64,000 nt of DNA from positions 310,001-374,000 of the forward strand of contig RSEE01000007.1 of NCBI GenBank assembly GCA_003971905.1. The letters are read 5' to 3'. The DNA is from Moniliella sp. 'wahieum'. Taxonomy: Eukaryota > Basidiomycota > Moniliellomycetes > Moniliellales > Moniliellaceae. Of this stretch, positions 36,740-46,823 are shown piece after piece. The stretch's first letter is position 1; each line of letters opens with the position of its first letter. The translations under genes and the position numbers were made by a program. The notes under the pieces are model-generated. The model was given only the letters and a program-made list of their open reading frames with translations. It did not search any database and was not told the DNA's origin.

Positions 36740-37880
36740 GGGGGCGGGCGCAATGGTGTGGCGGCGGCGGAGGGGCGGTGAGGATGACGGGCGGGGGTGA
36801 GATGGCGGCGAGGGAGAAGGAAATGGCGATGGCTAACCCACAGCCAAGCGCCCGTGGTGGAGCGCATGGGCACCCGGGTGCGGCGGGCGGAAAGAGGACG
36901 CCGAGGCCCGAGTGCGTGTGGTGCCCGGGGCGGATTTGGGGGGCGTGGGCGCGGGGGCAGTGTGAGGCTGCGCGCTGCGCACCAGCCGAGCGCAGCTGGG
37001 CAGCGCTGGAGTGGGCGTGTCGCGTGATGTGCTGTGTGCGCATGGCTGATGCGGAGGCCAGGGGCGTCGGCTGGGCGTAGGCATAGGCGGAGGCAGCGTG
37101 GCCGAGTGTGCTAGTGGCTAATGCCCTAATGGGGGCAGCCCAGGCCAAGCCCCGCCGTCGCAGCCGCACGAGGCCAGCGTAGGCAAATCGTCGGTTGAAC
37201 GTTGACGTTGACGCGTGGGCTGCCTTGCTGTCCGCTTTCTCGCCTCGTCCGCCTGGGCGTCTGGCGCCGTCGTTGCGTCGTTGCGTCGGGGCTCTCGACA
37301 GGCTCTCACGCTCTCGGCAGTCGGGCTGCCAGTGGAAGCTTTGTACGGTTTACGCGGCATGTTTCAACGGTGGCAAGTGTTATGGCCAGAGCGCGTTACA
37401 CGTTACACGCTATTTCTGTGCGGACGCTTGTACCAGCGGGAAGCACCCATCGACGAGCGTTTGGAACGTTGGAACGTGGCAGTGGGAGGCGTTGGACGAG
37501 GGGCGATGGGGGTGGGAGGTGGGAGGCGGGGGGCCAGGTGCGGTCGCGGGGGCACATGGGACAGGTGGCATGCCAGGGTGACACGGTGGCCAGGCCAGAG
37601 CCGGCATCACCACAGTGGCTGCCGCCCAGCGCGCATGCTCGCACCTGGCCACCGCTGATGATCAGCCATCCCAGAGCAGCAGCACACACAGGCGCGTGCC
37701 TGCGCCCGCCGTCTGGCAGTGGCCCCAACGCAGCCACCAGCTCACCTCAGCGCTCAGCCGCTCATCTGCCGCTCCCAAGTTCAGCTGCCAAGCCCACGCC
37801 TCATCCATCATCCATCCTCCCTCCTCCGCTCAACCATCCCTCCGTCCGCGTGCTGCCCTCCACGCCCCCCCCTCCCGGCC
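36740..37880. other. Divergent promoter region (YTH / Ssn6)
   Basis: About 1.1 kb between outward-facing genes. It includes TTGAACGTTGACGTTGACG at 37195-37213 and CTCAGCGCTCAGC near 37748. GC content is high on the YTH side. No gene recognised. Confidence 0.5.
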
Positions 37881-40800
37881 ATGCTCCCCCGCCGCCCGCC
37901 CCCCCACCCCCCCCCACCCCGCGCCGCCCCCGCCTCGCGCCGAAACGAGCAGGCCTGGCTCGCCATCGCCAGCGCCGCCGACGCCATGGCCGCCTCCGCC
38001 GAGGCGCTCGATGCGTACCAGCACGCGCTCCGCCACAACCCCCCACTCGGTCCCCGCCCTCAAGGCGTCGCCGCCGTCCACCCGCCAACGACGACTACCC
38101 CCTCGCCGTCGACGCCTTCCAGCAGGCCCTCGCCCTCGCCCCGACGACGGCGAGGCCTGGGGCGCCCTGGGCCACTGCTACCTCATGCTCGACGACCTCG
38201 AAGGCCTACATGGCCTACCAGCAAGCCTCTACCACCTCCCCAACCCCAAGAGCCCCGCCTCTGGTACGGCATTGGCATCCTCTAACGACCGATACGGCAG
38301 TCTCGACCATGCCGAGGAGGCCTTTGCCTCCGTCGTCCGCATCGACCCCGACTATGACAAGGCCACGAGATCTACTCCGCCTCGGCATCATCTACAAGCA
38401 GCAGGAGAAATACGCCGCTCCAACGAGTGCTTCTCCGCTACATCCCCCCAACCACCGCCTCCCTTGACCCAGGTCGACATTTGGTTCCAAATCGGCCATG
38501 TGTGCGAGATGGACCGGCAGTTTGTGGCCGCCAAAGAGGCGTACGAGAATGTGCTGGCCAGCATCCCGACCCATGCCAAGGTGCTCCAACAGCTGGGATG
38601 GCTCTACCACCAGCCCACACGGGCTTCACCGACCAAGACCGTGCGGTGGAGCTGCTGACTGCCTCGCTCGAATCGGACGCCGACGACGCCAAGAGTTGGT
38701 ACTTCCTCGGCGCCTACATGGCCTCGAACAACTACGAAAGGCTACGAGGCCTACCAGCAAGCCGTGTACCGCAACAACAAGGATCCCGAATTTTGGTCGT
38801 CGATCGGCGCATTGTACTACACACCATCCACCAGTACCGCGACGCTCGACGCGTACTCGCGCGCCATTCGTCTCAACCCCGACCCCCAGATCTGGGTCGA
38901 CCTGGGCCACCTGTACGAGTCGTGCAGCAACCAGCGCGCCGACGCGCTCGACGCGTACATGCGCGCTCTCAACCTGGACCCCAACAACCTTATATCCAGG
39001 AACGCATTGCTGCGCTGCGGCAGGGGGAGCCGGCGGAATCCACCTCGCCCTCGGCTCGGGCCACCGGCGTCGGTGCGACTACCAGTCCCCTGCCCACGGC
39101 CTCGGCCGCTGTGACCAATGGCCTGCATGCGTCGCCTGCCTCGCCGCCCGTCGGGCGCAACGGTCCTCTGCTCCCGCCTCCTCCGCGACGCTCCAACGGC
39201 TACGCTGCCTCTACCGAGTCGGACCTACCTCCTCCGCAGCCTGCGCCCCAGCATGGACCTGCACCGCTTCCCGCCGCCCGAGCGCGAATTTCGACCGGCG
39301 TACGCGCCGTCGGGACCGCCGGGCGTGTCGGCGCTAGGCGCGCCACGGCCGGCCGATGGATCTCATCGTCTCAGCTCGCACCCCATGGGCCCGCCCCCGC
39401 CTCCGCTCCATCCGCAGCCTGCCTACCCTCCGCCATACGGCTCTCCATCTTCCTTCCCGCCGCCGCCCTACCCGCGGGCTGGGTACGATGCGCCGCCGCC
39501 GCTCGACCCGAGCCGAGCCGACTGGACCTCGTCCCCTGCTCCGCCGGGCGGAGCTCGGTCAGGCGCGATGGGCCTTGGTCGCGCTCCTTTCTTCCCGCCC
39601 CGGCCGCCGGAGACGGAACCGGTGCACGACCTCCTTCGGCCGCCGTGTCGGTCGCCGAAAGCACGGAGCGAGCAGTGGGCGGTGCGTCGTCGCCCTCGCG
39701 CGCGGGTACCGGTACCGGCGCGGGCGCCGAGACGAAAAAGGACGATAAGGACAAAAAGAAACGCACGCGCAAAAGACCCCGTCCGGCCCGGGCGCAGGCG
39801 CAGGCGCAACGGAGCTTGGTCCCGCCTCGCCGGCGGCCGGCTCGGGGCGGAAGCGCAAACCGCGCGCTTCGGCCTCGGCCTCGGCCTCCACCCGACCCCG
39901 ACCGCACCCCCCGCCGCACAGGGCAAGAAGAAGACGGCTGGGCGCAAAGTCGGCGCCTGGGCCGGCTACCAAGCCCCGCGCCGGGTCCGAGAGCGACTCG
40001 GACACCCCGCTCACGTCGACTGTGCGTACCACGGCGCGCTCGCGCGAAGATGATGGTGCAGCGGCGCTCTTGGGCCTGGCTGCTGGCGGTGCGGGTATGG
40101 GTATGGCATTAGTGGGCAATGGGGTGGCACCGCCTCCCGGCTCTGGCTCCGGGGTCGGTCCGACCTCGACCTCGGCGTCGGGTCTGCCCCCGCCCGCTTC
40201 GGGGCCGGGGAGCAAGAAACGCGGTGCGTCGGATGCGGTGGCGTCGGGGGCGAGCGTAGCGAAGAAACCGAGGTCGTCAGGGGGGTCGAAGAGCAAGCCG
40301 CGTGGGTCCAAAGCGGCTGATCTGCCGTCCGTACCCGTGGCGGGCGTACCTACCGCCTCCCCGCCCCCCAAGCCCACCCCTAAGCCGAGCAAGAAACGCG
40401 CCACACCCGTCCCCGTCCCGCGCGGCCAGACGGAAGAGTCGGATGAGCTGCGCGACTCGCCCACGTTGGACCCGGAGCCAGAGCCAAAGCCAGAGGCGGA
40501 ACGTGAGCCGGAACGCGAGCCGGAACAGCAGCCAGCGACGCCGTCGTCACTGCCGCACGGCACCGGGGCTGACGACCGCGCGAGGGACGCCAGTCCCGCA
40601 GGGGACGCTCGAGGGCCGTCTGAGACCGAGGCAGCATCTCGGGACGCGCCTCGTGCCGCTGCGCCGTCGTCGGACATGCACGAGGACAAGCGAGAGGACA
40701 AGCAAGAGGACAAGCAAGAGGACATGGACATGGACGTTGACATGGACGTTGACATGGACGTGGACGAGGACGTGGGCATGGACATGGACCCGCCCTCGCC

Positions 40801-41637
40801 GCCGCGTTCCGCCGCGCCCGTACCGGCCAGCGAGGCGCAGCCCCCGCGGTCCTCGGTGCCGTCGCCATCGACGGAAGAGGGGGGCGAGCCTTCCCACGAG
40901 CAGGAAACTGCGCGCCAGCCGGAGCAGGAACAGGAACAAAAGCAGGAGCAGGAGAAGGAACAGGAGAAGGAGCAGGGACCTGACCAGCTGTCTGAGTCCG
41001 AGCATGGCCTTCGGTCTGAGCCTCCACCTGAGTCTGAGCCTGAGCCGGAGCCGGAGCCGGAGCACGCTCCAGAGCAGAAGCTGGAGCAGGAGCCTGAACA
41101 GGTGTCTGCGCCTGAGCCTGAGCAGGACCATGAACAAGAGCCCGAGCCTGAGCCTGCACAGGAGCCTGCACAGGAGCCTGACCAGGAGCCTGAACAGGAG
41201 CCTGCACAGGAGCCTGAACAGAAGCCTGACCAGGAGCCTGACCAGGAGCCTGAACAAGAGCCTGAAGAGAAGGCCGGGACTGAGCCTGAAGCTACATCCG
41301 CGCCCGTGGAAGAACAGACGGAGCAGGAGCCAACTGAGGAAGCGCAAGTGTCTGGGCAGCCTGAACCCAAAGGGGCTCCTTGTCTGAGACGGCAGCCAGT
41401 CCCTCTCCCGCCGCCGGGGCTGGGTCGTCGAGCGACACCCCTGACTCGCCCAAGCCGAATGGCAAAGCGCACGTTGCAACGCGCGCCCGCTCCCGCTCGC
41501 CCGTCCCGATCGAAACGGAGCCCAAAACGTTGGACCTGCCCCCGCCAGGTTCGGTGACTGCGTCTGACGGGATGGAGATGGCCGAGTCCGAGCCGGAAGA
41601 AGGAGAGGCAGAGGAAGGGGAATTGCTCGATTCCTAG
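37881..41637 (+). CDS. ssn6: Ssn6/Cyc8 transcriptional corepressor, TPR protein
   Basis: Partner of Tup1 in the general corepressor recruited by many DNA-binding repressors. From ATG 37881, an N-terminal array of about ten TPRs runs to about 39010. Examples are NEQAWLAIASAADAM, EAWGALGHCYLMLDD, LWYGIGILYDRYGSLDHAE, DIWFQIGHVCEMDRQFVAAK, KVLQQLGWLYHQ, SWYFLGAYMASNNYE, EFWSSIGALYYT and QIWVDLGHLYESCSNQRADA. This order and the WYFLG repeats are typical of Cyc8. The C-terminal half is disordered: Pro-rich, then Lys/Arg stretches, MDVD repeats, and a long EPEQ-type tract, ending EEGEAEEGELLDS and TAG. Frame slips occur in the TPRs (near 38060, 38150, 38370, 38620 and 38745). Confidence 0.9.
40690..41275. 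repeat. In-frame acidic repeats (MDVD and EPEQ/EPAQ)
   Basis: At about 40725-40790, units of GACATGGACGTT repeat and code MDVD. At 40913-41275, units near GAGCCTGAACAG (12 bases) code EPEQ, EPAQ, EPDQ. Both lie in the C-terminal tail of Ssn6 and keep the reading frame because the unit lengths are multiples of three. Confidence 0.85.
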
Positions 41638-42169
41638 GCTGGCCGCTTTTTATTGCTGTGGGAGACGATGCTTGCCCCTCTCGCACTTGCTGGTTATCAC
41701 CCACTTAACCCACTTCCCTTTGTAAAGGTGTCCCCTCCTGTTTTGGTCCCGGTCGCACTGGCCTGCTCCTGTATCCTTGTTGTGAACATGATCTTCTCTG
41801 CCCTTCCCTTGCGTATGTGGAACTTGTATAGCCTAATGATTAGTCCTGCCTCTTTCCCCCCCTCCCCCCTCCCCCCTCCCCCACTTGCCCAGTCGTTGTT
41901 GGCTTGATGCTGCTGGTTCCCTTAATGCTAAGATTGCGACGATACGGTTCGGTGTTATCTACTGCCCTCTCTCGCCTGTCTACCACGTCTGTTGTAGATG
42001 GAGCCGCCAGCTCAGAACCGAGACAGACAAATAGGAGAAGAACGTCAACAACGAAAGCAGCTGTCACATTACCAATGGCTCCCCCGCTCGGGCTTGGCCA
42101 GATGTGAATAAAGTAAGTGGATAGAATAGCGTGAAGCAGTTGAACCAACAGTGCCGCCGTTCCCAAGCC
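41638..42169. other. Intergenic between convergent Ssn6 and phosphate carrier genes
   Basis: AT-richer 3' regions of both genes with a C-rich run (CCCCTCCCCCCTCCCCC) at 41859-41881. No gene recognised. Confidence 0.55.
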
Positions 42170-43129
42170 TTACTCGACCTGCACCGTCTTTTTGTGAATC
42201 TCGACGCCCTTGGGTGCGTTGAGCAAGGCTGTGGTTTGCTGGAACAGCAAGAACTGGCCCGAGACGAGGCAGACGGTCATCACTGTACGTGCGCCCAGCC
42301 CGGCCCAGATACCAATCGGGCCAGTCTGCTTGGCCAGCACAAACAGACGTTTCAGTGCCGAGCCCGATCCGCCGCCGCCCTGGTTGATCTTGGACAAGAG
42401 CGTGTCGGCCGGATGGGAGAGCACGGCAGCCGCGATACCGGCCACGATACCACAGCCGAGTTGGATCGTCACCTGGCCCGCCTTGCCGCTCTTCTCGAGC
42501 TTGTCGAGCGAGGGCGTGTTCTTGACAATCTCGTGCGCCTGCTCGTTGACGGCAAACTGGCCAATCGCATAGGGAACTTGCTTGAACAGGATGGGCGTGT
42601 AGCCAGCGTAAAAGCCTCGGAACCCTTCTTCTTTGCCCATGCGCGTAATCGCGCCGACCAGGCCCGACGCATACGAAGGGTTGCTCACCAGCCGGATCCG
42701 CGCCGCTTCCAGCGGGGTCAGGGCAGTGGTCGCAATCACCTCAGCCGCCGAAGCGCCCAAGACGTGGATGGCGGTGCGGTACTCCTCGGCCTCTTTCAGC
42801 CCGCCGGCCAAAACAACGCCCAGGCGCTTAAAGTACTCGAAACCGGCAAACTTGAGCCCGCCTTGGACCATGTACCCGACGGCGGTGGGGCCAAAGCCAG
42901 TCAGAAGGCCGTGCGGGCCCTCGGTGGAAACAATGTGCTTCAGCATCTTGCCCATCGAGTTGTACGCCGATCCCTTGGGCTCGAGCTGGATGCGCGTCTT
43001 GATCACATCGACAGGAGTCATGCCACCGTGGGTCAGGGCGCAGGCAATGGCGCCCGCGGCGCCAAAGCGGGCGTAGCCGAGGGGCGAGATGTAGGGGATG
43101 GACTTGGCATCGTCGGTGGAGGCGGACAT
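42170..43129 (-). CDS. mir1: Mitochondrial phosphate carrier
   Basis: Inner-membrane carrier that brings phosphate into the matrix, with protons, for ATP synthesis. A clean 319-residue frame from ATG 43129-43127 (MSASTDDAKSIPYISPLGY) with no intron and no frame break. It has the three repeats of the mitochondrial carrier family, each with the P-x-D/E-x-x-K/R signature: TPVDVIKTRI, TPLEAARIRL and HPADTLLSK. Features such as QLEPKGSAYNSMGKML and LLTGFGPTAVGYMVQGG identify the phosphate carrier subfamily (Mir1/PiC) rather than the ADP/ATP carrier. An extended N-terminal targeting sequence, as in animal PiC, is absent, as in yeast Mir1. Confidence 0.96.
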   Translation of the reverse strand: MSASTDDAKSIPYISPLGYARFGAAGAIACALTHGGMTPVDVIKTRIQLEPKGSAYNSMGKMLKHIVSTEGPHGLLTGFGPTAVGYMVQGGLKFAGFEYFKRLGVVLAGGLKEAEEYRTAIHVLGASAAEVIATTALTPLEAARIRLVSNPSYASGLVGAITRMGKEEGFRGFYAGYTPILFKQVPYAIGQFAVNEQAHEIVKNTPSLDKLEKSGKAGQVTIQLGCGIVAGIAAAVLSHPADTLLSKINQGGGGSGSALKRLFVLAKQTGPIGIWAGLGARTVMTVCLVSGQFLLFQQTTALLNAPKGVEIHKKTVQVE

Positions 43130-44168
43130 GGTGGTGGTGGGGAGAGAAGGGAGGGAGGGGAGGGGGCGGGAGGGAGGCAAGAGGCAAGGCACCAAGCAAT
43201 CAGTACAGCACGCAGTAAGAGGAGCTAGTAATCACCAATCACTAGTCACTGGCGCTCATAATCAGGGCTGGATATTGGATCGAGCAGAGCAGTGCACGGC
43301 CTGCGGCCATGCAGCCTGCGGCAGCGGCCACTAACTCAGCGTTGGTCAGCGGCTGAGCGCAGCGGGGCGGCGCTCAGCCGCCGCGCACTGGCCCAGTGTG
43401 TGCGCACGCGGTACTCAGCGCTGAGCTGAGCTCAGCACTCGGGCTGAGTCCGCTTGGGGCCCAGGATTCGCACTGTGACGTCACAGTGCATATTCACGCT
43501 GGCCCCGTGCGACGCGCACGGATGCACACCGAACTGGTGTAGACAGGGTCGGCCAGTGCGCCAACCACGCCTATCAACGATCGACTGCCGACGGCCAGCT
43601 GGGATGCTGGCCACCACCGCCGGCCGGCCGGGGCCCGTGTTGGCATGCCTGGGTCTCGCCCCTCGACCCCCCGCCCTTCCACGCCTCCCTCCACGCCTCC
43701 AGCCGCCCCCCGTGGGGGCGCAGCAGAGCAGGATCGCTCAGTATTCCGTCATCGTCATCCCAGTGTCCATGACAAACGACGGATTGGATGTTGAACTTTG
43801 AATGGACTCTCTCTGCATATTAGTAGCCGTCCCGCCGCGCCATGTCGCGTTTCGCGTTACTTATTGATCCTCGCGATTCCTTCGACATCCATCGACCATC
43901 CTCAACACACCCTTCCACTTGGAACACCTACGTCTCACCTTCAACGCGTAAGAACACTATACACTACTACCGGTGCTTCAAGCTTCGCCACACCTCTTTT
44001 GCAGTCTGGCACTCCATATCAAGCCTCACCTCACCACTAAGATCCGCTCCGCACACGAAAGAGAAATGCAGGACGTGACAACGTGATACAAATAAACACA
44101 GGCACCAAGAGAAAGAGAAAGTCCCAAGCGCAGCCTGGGCCTCAAACCGAGAGGAGTTGATACCATAC
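43130..44168. other. Upstream region of the phosphate carrier and 3' flank of TFIIS
   Basis: 43135-43190 is a purine-rich leader. From 43330 to 43450 the motif CTCAGC/GCTGAG recurs at least eight times in both directions. CACTGTGACGTCACAGTG at 43471-43488 is a perfect palindrome with a central TGACGTCA, the CRE/ATF-type site. No gene recognised. Confidence 0.55.
43471..43488. promoter_or_regulatory. Perfect CRE palindrome (TGACGTCA)
   Basis: The 18-base palindrome CACTGTGACGTCACAGTG includes TGACGTCA, the site bound by ATF/CREB bZIP factors in fungi and animals. It lies about 345 bases upstream of the phosphate carrier ATG. Binding is inferred from the match alone. Confidence 0.5.
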
Positions 44169-45455
44169 TCAAGAGAACTTCCACCTACAGGAGAATCAAG
44201 GAAGAAGCAGGGTGCACACGCAGGGAAATGCCACAAGGTCGGTCAGTATCTCTCGCAAGGAAACCGGGAAAAAGGACAGGAACGTAGCGTACCGGAAGTT
44301 GCAGTTGGTGCATGTGCAGAACACTCAACAAGGGCACACGTCAGCATCGTCATCGCACAACCAACCCGAGGAAAGAGAGAGGGCGTACCGGTCATGGGCT
44401 CGTCAGCACTTCGTGTTTGCTTCTCAAAGTAGCGCACCTTGCGCTGGTGGCAGCGAGAGCACTCGAACATATCCGTCTCGGCCTCCTGGGGCTCCGCAGC
44501 CCGGGCATTGAACAAGTTCTGCGCCTGAAGCCGCTGACGCTCGGCCTTGCGCGCGTCCGAGGCCATCGCAGCCGGTGACATTGTCACGAGCGCGGCAGGA
44601 TCGATTTGTCCATCCAGCACACCCTGGCGCAAAGCAGGGTTGTTCTTGTCCTTGAGGTTGAGCGAAAGGGACCGCACCTTGGTTCTGTACTCCCCATTCG
44701 TCTCTCCATGGCCGCATTTGGTGAAGACGGCCTTTTCAATCTCCAGTGCCCTCTCGTAGGCAACAACCTTGTCTGGAGAGCGGCAATCAATAATCGATCA
44801 TCCTCGTCAGTTTCTTTGCCACACTCGAGATGGGGAGCACAACATACCTTCCTTCAAGTCAACCTCGAGACCTTGAAACAAGAGCTTGAGGCACGCGTTC
44901 CTCACGCGGTCTCCAAGCACATCAAAGTCAATTTTCGTTGTGCTCCGAGCAGCAACAGGTTTGGACGTTGGAGCAGAAGGAGCAGGTGTGGCTGCTTCGA
45001 CTGGCGAAGCGGCTGTGGGGGCAGGTGATGGCTTGGAGGGCGAAGCGGACAAAGAAGGAGATCCCAATTTGGACTGATCTGTCTTGGAAGAGGTAGATGC
45101 TGCCCGCACATTGACCGAATCAGTATCAACGCAACAGACAGAGCAGGCCGGATAGATCGCTCGACGTACGCTTAGTTTCGTGCTTTTTCTTACCTTCTTT
45201 GGCCTTGTCAGCTTCCACCTTGTTACGCCACTTTTTGACAATAGCCTTGGCCAGATCGGAAATATGGGGCTCAGCAGACTTGCGCAGCGTGCCGATGGTC
45301 TTGCCCAACTTGGTGGAACGGATCTGGTCCTCGGTCGGCTCGGCATGGTCACGCAGGCGCTTGAGCAGCGCCTCTACGTCCTTCCACGCACCGGCGCTCA
45401 CACTCTTGCTCAGAGCGCTGGCGCTCTCGCGCATCTCCTCAAACGATAGCGGCAT
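44169..45455 (-). CDS. dst1: Transcription elongation factor TFIIS
   Basis: TFIIS enters the RNA polymerase II pore and stimulates transcript cleavage to free stalled enzyme. Five exons read with no frame error: 45455-45194, 45099-44848, 44772-44389, 44323-44293 and 44184-44169, giving 314 residues (yeast Dst1 has 309). N-terminal LW domain: MPLSFEEMRESASALSKS through LGKTIGTLRKS. Central domain: KIDFDVLGDRVRNACLKLLF, YERALEIEKAVFTKCG, VRSLSLNLKDKNNPALRQGV. C-terminal zinc ribbon: FECSRCHQRKVRYF, the catalytic acidic pair in QTRSADEPMT, and TCTNCNFRWKFS. The last exon is 16 bases and encodes only the end of Arg plus WKFS and the stop. Introns are 94, 75, 65 and 108 bases, all GT-AG. The gene shares a 265-base divergent promoter with the ribosomal protein gene to its right. 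Confidence 0.95.
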
Positions 45456-45720
45456 GGCAGGCGAGGTAGCAGGCCAAGGCACTGCCAACGCGGTGGTGAT
45501 GCAAACGAGGTCGCGTACCAACCAGGGCGGGACGACCTGAGACGACTTGGGCCAACGCGACCTGCGCAGGCCATTTTCTGGCTCGCCGCCCAATTCCGCT
45601 CCATGTGGTCCGCATTCCGCGCCGCCTGATCCTTCTTGGGCTTGGCCCCACAAGGCGGACGGCCGCCCGATTCGCTCCGCACCCCATCCCCCCCTTCGCT
45701 GGCGCGTGCGGTGCTCTGCC
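45456..45720. promoter_or_regulatory. 265-base divergent promoter (TFIIS / mS8)
   Basis: The start codons of the two outward-facing genes lie only 265 bases apart, so their promoters must overlap or be shared. No TATA box is evident. Confidence 0.6.
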
Positions 45721-46188
45721 ATGCTGGCCCCCATTGCTGAGTTTGTCTTGCGCATTCAGAATGGTGCGCGGCGCGGTCCGCACGCTGCCCGTTGCTGCCA
45801 CCCACGACAACTTGGGCATGGCCATGGTGTTGCTCAACCAAGGCTTCCTCTCCAACATCTCTCGCGGCACCAACCAGGTCCCGCACAGCCCAACCGCCTG
45901 GATCCATGCGCCATCCCATGGCGACCGCAGGTTTTGGATCGACCTCAAGTACCGTGCGGATGACCGCGCCGTGCTCGAGTATTTCAAGATGGTTTCCAAG
46001 CCGGCAGGAAACTTATTTTTGAGCGGGACGAGTTGATGAAGCTGGCTACGGGGCGGCGCGCCAAGTATATGCCTCCGCTCCGCCTTGGTGAGGTTGGCAT
46101 TATCAACACGGGGCCAAGAGGGTTTATGGAGATCAAGGACGCTGTGCGCGTTGGCTGCGGCGGTGAGTTGGTGGCCAAGGCCATGTAA
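45721..46188 (+). CDS. mrps8: Mitochondrial small-subunit ribosomal protein uS8m
   Basis: Bacterial-type uS8 of the mitochondrial ribosome, an rRNA-binding assembly protein. I choose ATG 45721 because MLAPIAEFVLRIQNGARRG matches the uS8 start (helix with RIQNA); a later ATG at 45761 lies in another frame. The middle reads NLGMAMVLLNQGFLSNISRG and WIDLKYRADDRAVLEYFKMV; the end reads ATGRRAKYMPPLRLGEVGII, then CGGELVAKAM and TAA 46186-46188. The WIDLKYR block and short basic RRAK region are typical of fungal mitochondrial S8, not cytosolic S15a/uS8. Two one-base slips (near 45777 and 46003) interrupt it. Confidence 0.85.
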
Positions 46189-46290
46189 CTATATGTCTCG
46201 GTTCCCATCCTTCCTTGGTCCAGGCTGGATTGTGCTTCATCCATCATCATCTCTGCTCACTTCTACTTTCCGGTTCCCTTGGGCTGTTGT

Positions 46291-46323
<33 letters not shown>

Positions 46324-46823
46324 TAGACCGCATGGCCATTGCGTACGCTTTCTCTTCAGGGGAGCGGACATGTTAGCTATGGGTGAGTTGTCACCCCGTT
46401 CACCAGGTTCTTTGCCTCAATATCGTTACTGACCTCCTATACCTGGACGCGGGTAGCCGCTCCGTGCCACTTGTTCATGAGCGTGATGCATAACAAGATA
46501 TGGGATTTCTGTATTGAAGCTGTCCAACCTCCGGATGGTGAAAATGGTGGCCTCCCAGGCCCTGGCCCAACGCCTTGATCATGCTTTCTACTACACTGCG
46601 TACTCTCCCCTAAATGATACACCTTCACCTCTGTGCTTCGTTTGATACGGGCGCACGTTCGATGAGCAGTTTCCTTAAGAGATGCCAGCGAGCCCCGGGT
46701 AGCGAACGAAGTAACACAAGCGGCGGCCACACTTATTAAATCGTCAGCTCCAACAGACAGGCGAGCGGACAAGCGGATCAATTTAAACGGTTAAGCCAGC
46801 GCAATTCCGCCAACGAGCGGAAC
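46189..46823. other. Intergenic with a 31-base G run
   Basis: 3' region of mS8 and upstream region of Prp46. A minus-strand frame (46437-46781) has no domain. Confidence 0.55.
46291..46321 (+). repeat. Homopolymer of 31 G
   Basis: Thirty-one consecutive G on the plus strand, about 100 bases after the mS8 stop codon. It could fold into G-quadruplexes. Its true length is uncertain given indel error elsewhere in the window. Confidence 0.9.

Noticed and set aside
39559-41472. 637-residue minus-strand frame rich in Ser, Gly and Cys
   Set aside because: It lies opposite the Ssn6 tail; its repeats (GSCSGSW-like) are the complement of the EPEQ coding repeats. No domain, so it is a shadow.
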